NCBI GenBank assembly: GCA_029941315.1
Contig: JAPYQE010000004.1
Location: 8,044 to 72,043, forward strand
Direction of reading: 5' to 3'
Length of the DNA: 64,000 nt
DNA from: GCA-2724215 sp015660315
Lineage (GTDB): Bacteria; Latescibacterota; UBA2968; UBA8231
Part shown: one piece after another, positions 57,882 through 64,000 of the stretch
Layout of the letters: the number at the start of each line of letters is the position of its first letter
How positions within the stretch are numbered: position 1 is the first letter of the stretch
The notes under the pieces: model-generated
Told to the model about the DNA's origin: nothing
Databases searched by the model: none
What the model saw: the letters and a program-made list of their open reading frames with translations, nothing else
Translations under genes and position numbers: made by a program

Positions 57882-60800
57882 ATGGCACATATCCCCGGAT
57901 ATCCGAAAAAACAAGGGCTCTACGACCCGGCCTATGAAAGCGACGCCTGCGGTATTGGCTTCGTCGTCAATATCAAGGGCCGCAAATCGCACAAATTAGT
58001 GCATCAAGCGATAGAGGTACTCAAGCATATCGAGCATCGCGGCGCTTGCGGTTGCGAGGTCAACACCGGCGATGGCGCGGGCATCTTATTGCAATTGCCG
58101 CACAAGTTTTTTGCCGGCGTTTGCGATTTCGACCTGCCCGAACCGGGTGAGTACGGGGTCGGTATGCTCTTTCTGCCGCCCGACGCTGCCGAGCGTGCGG
58201 CTTGCGAGGAGATTTTCGTCCGTATCGTTGAAGAAGAGGGCCAGCGCTTCTTGGGTTGGCGCGACGTGCCGACCAACAACGCCGCCATCGGCAATACCGC
58301 GAAAGCGCGCGAGCCGGCTCAGCGCCAGGCCTTTATCGGTCGCGGCGAAGTGCACGGCGACGACGAATTGGCCTTTGAGCGTAAACTCTACGTCATCTGC
58401 AAGCGCTCCGAGAACGATATTCGCTATAACGACGAACTGGCCAACGGCGACTTCTTCTACCCGGCGAGTCTCTCGTCGCGGACCATAGTTTACAAGGGCA
58501 TGCTAATCCCCGACCAGGTCGAGGATTATTTCCCCGATATGGTAGACGAGCGTTTCGAGTCGGCGATTGCGCTGGTGCATTCGCGTTTCAGCACTAATAC
58601 CTTTCCCAGTTGGGAGCGGGCGCACCCTTACCGCTATATGATCCACAATGGCGAGATCAACACCGTGCGTGGTAACGGCAACTGGATGCATGCGCGCGAA
58701 GGGATGTTAGCCTCGGAGCTCTTTGGCGACGATATCGACAAGCTCTACCCGATCATACACGAGGATGGCTCCGACTCGGCCAAATTCGACAACGCGCTCG
58801 AATTGCTGCATCTGGGTGGGCGCTCGTTGGCGCACGCGGCGATGATGATGATCCCCGAGCCGTGGGAAAAGCACGAGACGATGAGCGACGAGAAGCGTGC
58901 TTTTTATGAGTATCACAGCTGCTTGATGGAGCCATGGGACGGCCCGGCTTCGATCGCTTTCACTGATGGCACGATCGTCGGCGGCACGCTCGACCGCAAT
59001 GGTTTCCGGCCCTCGCGATATTATATCACCAACGACGACACGATGGTGCTCTCCTCGGAGACCGGCGTGCTGGCGATTTCGCCGGAAGACGTGGTCAGCA
59101 AGGGGCGTTTGCAGCCAGGGCGTACGTTGCTGATCGATACGGCCGCTGGCCGGATCATCAGCGACGAGGAGATCAAGCACCAGGTCGCCATTGAGCATCC
59201 TTATCGCGAATGGCTCGATGCCAATGTCGTTGCATTGGAGGATCTGCCCGAGACGACGGGCGCGCCGCTGATAGAGACGCATGAGGAAGTGCTGAAGTGG
59301 CAGCAGGCCTTTGGATATACCTTTGAGGATTTGCGGGTTTTCCTCAAGCCGATGATCGAAGTGCAGAGGGATCCGAATGGCTCGATGGGCAACGACGCGG
59401 CGCTGGCGGTGCTTTCTGAGCGCACGCAGCTCTTATACAGCTATTTCAAGCAGCACTTCGCGCAAGTCACCAACCCGCCACTCGATCCCTTGCGCGAGGA
59501 GTTGATCACTTCTGCAGAAACGAAGATTGGCCCCGAGCGCAACTTATTAGAGCCCGAGCCGGAGAGTTGTCGTCAGATCACCCTACAGCGGCCGATTCTC
59601 AAAAACGCCGAGTTGGAGAAATTGCGCGAGGTCGATCTCTTCGGCCATAAGGCGGTGACGATTCCGATCTTGTTCAATCGCGCTGACGGCGAGGCGGGGC
59701 TTGAGAAGGCGATGGAAGATCTCTTCGACAAGGTCGACGTGGCCGTCGCTGAAGACCACAATATGATTATTCTTTCCGACCGCGGCGTGGATGCCGACAA
59801 TGTGCCGATACCGGCGCTGATGGCGGTGGCTGGGGTGCATCACCATTTGGTGCGTTTGGAGACCCGCACCCATATCGGGTTGGCGCTCGAATCGGGTGAG
59901 CCGCGCGAGGTGCATCACTTCTGCCTGTTGCTCGGCTATGGTGCCCAGGCGATCAATCCCTATATGGCCTTCGAGGGGATCAACGACATGATCCGTGAGG
60001 ATATGCTCGAAGGCTATAGCTACGAAGAGGCCGAGGAGCGCTATATCTACGGTGCCATCAAGGGCATCATTAAGGTGATGGCCAAGATGGGTATCTCGAC
60101 CATCAAGAGTTATCGTGGAGCGCAGATTTTCGAGGCCGTCGGACTCAACCAAGAGGTGGTAGACCGCTACTTCACCTGGACCACGACCCAGGTTCAGGGT
60201 ATGAGTATCGAAGATGTCGCGCGCGAGTCGTTGGCCCGCCATGAGGCGGCTTTCCCGGCGATTTCGACCCAGGTCCAAACGCTTGACGTCGGTGGCCATT
60301 ATCAGTGGCGCCAAGACGGCGAAAAGCACCTCTTCAACCCGAAGACGATTCACTTGCTCCAGCGGGCGGCGCGCGAAGACAGCTACAAGATTTATAAGCA
60401 GTACGCCAATGAGATCAATGATCAGTCCGAGCGTCTGGCGACCTTGCGCAGCTTGTTGGAGTTTAAAGGCGATTCTAAATCGATCCCAATCGAAGAGGTC
60501 GAGCCGATCGAGGCGATCACCCGGCGCTTCAAAAGCGGAGCGATGTCCTACGGCTCGATCAGCCAGGAGGCGCACGAGGGTTTGGCCATCGCGATGAACC
60601 GTCTCGGCGGCCGTAGCAATACCGGCGAGGGCGGCGAAGATCCGGCCCGCTACGTGCTCGAACCCAATGGCGACTCGAAGAATAGCGCGATCAAGCAGGT
60701 GGCTTCGGGACGTTTTGGCGTAACGAGCTACTATCTGACCCAGGCCCAGGAATTGCAGATCAAGATGGCCCAGGGCGCGAAGCCGGGTGAGGGTGGCGAG

Positions 60801-62468
60801 TTGCCGGGTCCGAAAGTATATCCCTGGATCGCGAAGGTCCGCCATTCGACGCCGGGAGTCGAACTGATTTCGCCGCCGCCGCACCACGACATCTATTCTA
60901 TCGAAGATCTGGCGCAGTTGGTGCACGATCTGAAGAATGCGAACGTCAATGCGCGCATAAACGTCAAGCTAGTTTCCGAGTTCGGCGTAGGCACTGTCGC
61001 CGCCGGAGTGGCCAAGGGCCATGCCGACGTGGTGCTGATTTCGGGCCATGATGGTGGCACTGGCGCCTCGCCGCAGACCAGTATAAAACACGCTGGTCTG
61101 CCGTGGGAGCTGGGATTGGCCGAGACGCACCAGACGCTGGTGCTCAATGACCTGCGCAGTCGCATCGTCGTCGAGACCGATGGCCAGCTCAAGACTGGCC
61201 GCGACGTGATTATCGCCGCGCTCTTGGGGGCCGAGGAATTCGGTTTTGCGACCAGCGCGCTGGTGACGATGGGTTGCATTATGATGCGGGTCTGCCATCT
61301 CGACACCTGCCCCGTGGGTGTGGCGACGCAAAACCCGAAGCTGCGTGAGAAATTTACCGGCGACCCCGACCATGTGGTTAATTTCCTGCGCTTTATCGCC
61401 GAGGATATGCGCGAGATTATGGCCGAGCTGGGCTTCCGCACCATCGATGAGATGGTTGGCCGCACCGACCGTCTCGAACCGAAGAAGGCCATCAAGCAAT
61501 GGAAGGCGGCGGGTATCGACCTGACACCGATTCTGCACCGGCCGGATGTCGGCGACGAGGTCGGCCGCTATTGCCAGATTCCGCAGGACCACGGGCTCGA
61601 TAAGGCGCTCGACAATACTACACTGCTCGAACTGGCCAAACCGGCGCTCGAACGCGGCGAGGCGGTTGAGGCGACGTTACCGATCAAGAATGTCAACCGC
61701 GTTACCGGGACCATTCTCGGTTCGGAGGTTACGCGGCGCTATGGCCCTGAGGGCCTGCCCGAGAATACGATCCGTTTCAAGTTTCAGGGAGCCGCCGGTC
61801 AAAGCTTTGCCGCATTCACCCCCAAGGGGATGACGCTGGAGGTCGAGGGCGACGCCAATGACTATTTCGGCAAGGGGCTGTCGGGCGCGAAACTGGTGCT
61901 CTATCCGCCGGCCAACTCAACCTTTGTGCCGTGGGAGAATGTTATCGTCGGCAATGTCGCCTTTTATGGCGGGACCGCGGGCGAGGCCTATATCCATGGC
62001 ACGGCAGGTGAACGCTTCTGTGTGCGCAATAGCGGAGTCGAGGCGGTGGTTGAAGGCGTCGGCGACCACGCCTGCGAATATATGACCGGCGGTCGGGTGG
62101 TGGTGCTCGGTAAGACCGGGCGCAATTTCGGCGCCGGGATGTCGGGCGGTATCGCCTATGTGCTCGACGAAGTCGGCGATTTCGCGGTGCATTTCAACGA
62201 CGAGTTGGCTGACATGGGCCCGGTAGAGGATGCTGAGGATATCGCCGAGTTAAAAGCCCTGATCGAACGCCATATACAACACACGAAGAGTGTGCGCGGA
62301 CAACAAATATTGGATGCATGGGACGCGATGTTGCCGAACTTTGTTAAAGTCATGCCGCGTGACTACCGCAAGATGCTCAACGCCTTTAAGCGGGCAGAGG
62401 AGAGCGGGCTGACGGGCGACGAGGCGGAATTGTTCGCCTTCCACGAGGCGATGGCCGAAGCGTCCTAG
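57882..62468 (+). CDS. gltB: Glutamate synthase (NADPH) large subunit
   Basis: A 1528-residue enzyme that moves the glutamine amide to 2-oxoglutarate. The class II glutaminase starts at Cys23 (SDACGIGFV) after a 22-residue propeptide, as expected. The central and FMN-binding synthase domains follow (SYGSISQEAHE, GRSNTGEGGEDPARY, KPGEGGELPG, GHDGGTGASP). The 3Fe-4S site is C-x5-C-x4-C in MMRVCHLDTCPVG. The C-terminal GXGXG helix has GGTAGEAYIHGTAGERF and GRNFGAGMSGGIAYV. The frame opens at 57780, but ATG 57882 after GGGAAGG is the true start by the position of the catalytic Cys. gltD follows after 27 bases. Confidence 0.96.
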   Translation: MAHIPGYPKKQGLYDPAYESDACGIGFVVNIKGRKSHKLVHQAIEVLKHIEHRGACGCEVNTGDGAGILLQLPHKFFAGVCDFDLPEPGEYGVGMLFLPPDAAERAACEEIFVRIVEEEGQRFLGWRDVPTNNAAIGNTAKAREPAQRQAFIGRGEVHGDDELAFERKLYVICKRSENDIRYNDELANGDFFYPASLSSRTIVYKGMLIPDQVEDYFPDMVDERFESAIALVHSRFSTNTFPSWERAHPYRYMIHNGEINTVRGNGNWMHAREGMLASELFGDDIDKLYPIIHEDGSDSAKFDNALELLHLGGRSLAHAAMMMIPEPWEKHETMSDEKRAFYEYHSCLMEPWDGPASIAFTDGTIVGGTLDRNGFRPSRYYITNDDTMVLSSETGVLAISPEDVVSKGRLQPGRTLLIDTAAGRIISDEEIKHQVAIEHPYREWLDANVVALEDLPETTGAPLIETHEEVLKWQQAFGYTFEDLRVFLKPMIEVQRDPNGSMGNDAALAVLSERTQLLYSYFKQHFAQVTNPPLDPLREELITSAETKIGPERNLLEPEPESCRQITLQRPILKNAELEKLREVDLFGHKAVTIPILFNRADGEAGLEKAMEDLFDKVDVAVAEDHNMIILSDRGVDADNVPIPALMAVAGVHHHLVRLETRTHIGLALESGEPREVHHFCLLLGYGAQAINPYMAFEGINDMIREDMLEGYSYEEAEERYIYGAIKGIIKVMAKMGISTIKSYRGAQIFEAVGLNQEVVDRYFTWTTTQVQGMSIEDVARESLARHEAAFPAISTQVQTLDVGGHYQWRQDGEKHLFNPKTIHLLQRAAREDSYKIYKQYANEINDQSERLATLRSLLEFKGDSKSIPIEEVEPIEAITRRFKSGAMSYGSISQEAHEGLAIAMNRLGGRSNTGEGGEDPARYVLEPNGDSKNSAIKQVASGRFGVTSYYLTQAQELQIKMAQGAKPGEGGELPGPKVYPWIAKVRHSTPGVELISPPPHHDIYSIEDLAQLVHDLKNANVNARINVKLVSEFGVGTVAAGVAKGHADVVLISGHDGGTGASPQTSIKHAGLPWELGLAETHQTLVLNDLRSRIVVETDGQLKTGRDVIIAALLGAEEFGFATSALVTMGCIMMRVCHLDTCPVGVATQNPKLREKFTGDPDHVVNFLRFIAEDMREIMAELGFRTIDEMVGRTDRLEPKKAIKQWKAAGIDLTPILHRPDVGDEVGRYCQIPQDHGLDKALDNTTLLELAKPALERGEAVEATLPIKNVNRVTGTILGSEVTRRYGPEGLPENTIRFKFQGAAGQSFAAFTPKGMTLEVEGDANDYFGKGLSGAKLVLYPPANSTFVPWENVIVGNVAFYGGTAGEAYIHGTAGERFCVRNSGVEAVVEGVGDHACEYMTGGRVVVLGKTGRNFGAGMSGGIAYVLDEVGDFAVHFNDELADMGPVEDAEDIAELKALIERHIQHTKSVRGQQILDAWDAMLPNFVKVMPRDYRKMLNAFKRAEESGLTGDEAELFAFHEAMAEAS

Positions 62469-62495
62469 ATAAGCGACTGAAGAGGAAGGTGACTG

Positions 62496-63989
62496 ATGGG
62501 TAAACCTACTGGATTTATCGAGTATGAACGCGTTTTACCGAAGGATCGCGACCCGATAGAACGGGTTAAGGACTGGGACGAGTTTCACGAGCATATGCCG
62601 GAAGAGGCGCTGCGCGAGCAGGGTTCGCGCTGCATGGACTGCGGCATTCCCTTTTGCCACCTCGGCGATGTGGTCAGCGACGGCGACAAGGGGTCGGGCT
62701 GCCCGGTCAATAATCTAATCCCCGAGTGGAACGACCTACTCTATCGCGGTTTGTGGCGCGAGGCGCTAGAGCGCCTACACAAGACCAATAACTTCCCGGA
62801 ATTTACCGGCCGCGTCTGCCCCGCACCCTGCGAGGGCGCTTGCGTAGTGGGTATCAATGCTTTGCCGGTGACGATCAAGAATGTCGAGTGCGCCATCGTC
62901 GACAAGGGTTTTGCCGAGGGCTGGATCGTGCCCGAGCCGCCTGCGAAGCGCACAGGTAAAAGCGTCGCGATCGTTGGTTCGGGGCCGTCGGGTCTGGCCT
63001 GCGCCGCGCAGCTCAACCGCGCCGGTCATCAGGTAACCGTCTACGAGCGGGCCGACCGCATCGGTGGTTTGCTGATGTACGGAATTCCGAATATGAAGCT
63101 CGAGAAAGAGGCCGTGGTGCAGCGTCGTGTCGATTTGATGGCGGCTGAGGGCGTCAAGTTCGTCACTAGCACTGAGATCGGCGTTGATATGCCCGCGACG
63201 CAATTGTCCGAAGAAAACGACGCGGTGGTGCTCTGCGGCGGCGCGACCAAAGCCAATGACCTGCCGATCGAGGGGCGCGAGTTTACGGGCATTCATTTCG
63301 CGATGGATTTCCTGCGCGCCAATACCAAGAGCCTGCTTGATTCCGAGCACGAGGACGGCAACTATATTTCGGCCAAGGACAAGCACGTTATCGTCATTGG
63401 CGGTGGCGACACCGGAACCGACTGTTGTGGTACTTCGTTACGCCATGGCTGCAAGACGCTGGCCCAGTTCGAGATTATGCCGCGGCCGCCGGAAGAGCGC
63501 GCCGACAACAATCCCTGGCCGCAATGGCCCAATGTTTATAAGCTCGACTACGGCCAGGAAGAGGCCAAAGCTCGTTTTGGCGACGACCCGCGCACTTATT
63601 TGATTATGACCCAGAAATTCGTCGCCGACGATGAGGGCAATGTCAAGGAATTGCATACGGTCAATATCGAATGGGACAAGGACGAGAACGGCCGTTTCGT
63701 GCCAAAACCGATCGAAGGCAGTGAAAAAATATGGCCGGCGGATCTGGTCCTGTTGGCGATGGGCTTTCGCGGCCCCGAAGACGCGGCCATCGACCAGCTT
63801 GGTGTTGAACGCGACGAGCGCTCCAACGCCAAGGCCGAGCATGAGAAATTTGCGACGAGCGTTGAGGGCATTTTCGCCGCCGGCGATATGCGGCGCGGCC
63901 AAAGTTTGGTGGTCTGGGCGATCAATGAGGGGCGTGGCGCCGCGCACGAGGTCGACCGCTATTTGATGGGCGGCACGCATTTGCCTTGA
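62496..63989 (+). CDS. gltD: Glutamate synthase (NADPH) small subunit
   Basis: A 497-residue protein passing electrons from NADPH through FAD and Fe-S clusters to GltB. The N-terminal cluster ligands are in RCMDCGIPFCH and CPAPCEGAC. The FAD-binding loop is VGSGPSGLACAAQ with YERADRIGGLLMYGIPNMKLEK, and the NADPH-binding loop IGGGDTGTDCCG. The end VEGIFAAGDMRRGQSLVVWAINEGR is the usual FAD contact. It is complete, ending 11 bases before the window edge. AGAGGAAGG serves as ribosome site. It is in one operon with gltB. Confidence 0.96.
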   Translation: MGKPTGFIEYERVLPKDRDPIERVKDWDEFHEHMPEEALREQGSRCMDCGIPFCHLGDVVSDGDKGSGCPVNNLIPEWNDLLYRGLWREALERLHKTNNFPEFTGRVCPAPCEGACVVGINALPVTIKNVECAIVDKGFAEGWIVPEPPAKRTGKSVAIVGSGPSGLACAAQLNRAGHQVTVYERADRIGGLLMYGIPNMKLEKEAVVQRRVDLMAAEGVKFVTSTEIGVDMPATQLSEENDAVVLCGGATKANDLPIEGREFTGIHFAMDFLRANTKSLLDSEHEDGNYISAKDKHVIVIGGGDTGTDCCGTSLRHGCKTLAQFEIMPRPPEERADNNPWPQWPNVYKLDYGQEEAKARFGDDPRTYLIMTQKFVADDEGNVKELHTVNIEWDKDENGRFVPKPIEGSEKIWPADLVLLAMGFRGPEDAAIDQLGVERDERSNAKAEHEKFATSVEGIFAAGDMRRGQSLVVWAINEGRGAAHEVDRYLMGGTHLP

Positions 63990-64000
63990 ACGACGATTTG

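Noticed and set aside
59583..60926. 447-aa minus-strand open frame inside gltB
   Set aside because: His/Arg/Asp-rich shadow of gltB with no motifs.

Overview
The window is 64 kb of moderately GC-rich bacterial DNA with one 100-base scaffold gap (44567-44666), so it comes from a draft assembly. It looks like a Gram-negative, FCB-group-like bacterium: four exported proteins end in a FlgD-like/type-A sorting-like tail (NPF motif, then a WD(G/A) motif, then a Gly-x-Y motif), there is a gingipain-like C25 peptidase, a TonB-dependent receptor and a secretin. Two phytanoyl-CoA dioxygenase (PhyH) proteins, a sulfatase, a heparinase-like protein and a mandelate-racemase-family enzyme suggest Latescibacterota or a relative. 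That placement is an inference from gene content; no rRNA or tRNA is visible.

Layout. 1-4.4 kb: a tightly packed catabolic operon (ChbG/YdjC deacetylase, PhyH, Ldh-type dehydrogenase, M14 peptidase) facing a second PhyH. 4.7-10.5 kb: nucleoside hydrolase, topoisomerase III with a doubled zinc-binding tail, a decayed HAD hydrolase and a sulfatase. 10.5-12.2 kb: gene debris. 12.2-16.1 kb: an enolase-superfamily sugar-acid dehydratase candidate, a 665-aa protein of unknown function, and a group III truncated globin coupled to a headless NsrR fragment. 16.1-27.3 kb: surface metalloprotease, frameshifted lipoprotein, HemB, MetE-like protein, EEP-family protein, then a cobalamin riboswitch controlling a BtuB-like receptor and an exported beta-propeller, then MoaB and glutaminyl cyclotransferase. 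27.4-28.7 kb: debris of DUF4331 and HDOD genes. 28.7-39.3 kb: beta-barrel candidate, heparinase-like surface protein, a Cys-containing exported micropeptide, YtoQ, a small coiled-coil protein and an 1808-aa C25 peptidase. 39.5-48.8 kb: citrate synthase with a zinc-ribbon response regulator, facing a row of hybrid histidine kinases, the middle one dead. 48.8-53.7 kb: dead phosphotransferase, hibernation factor, proton-translocating transhydrogenase pntAA-AB-B, dead lipoprotein. 53.7-56.5 kb: secretin plus lipoprotein. 57-64 kb: Lrp-like regulator divergent from gltBD.

How the parts fit. Core metabolism is intact: gltA supplies 2-oxoglutarate precursors, gltBD makes glutamate, pnt supplies NADPH, hemB makes tetrapyrrole. 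The B12 block is the most coherent accessory system: a riboswitch, an outer-membrane receptor and a secreted propeller resembling the Bacteroides BtuB/BtuG pair in layout. About ten genes are broken by several frameshifts each, while neighbouring genes of 0.9-5.4 kb are open throughout. That argues for real gene decay rather than general sequencing error. Promoters of the form TTGACA-N16/17-TATAAT-like can be read upstream of several genes, and two of them place the start codon at the transcription start (leaderless mRNA).
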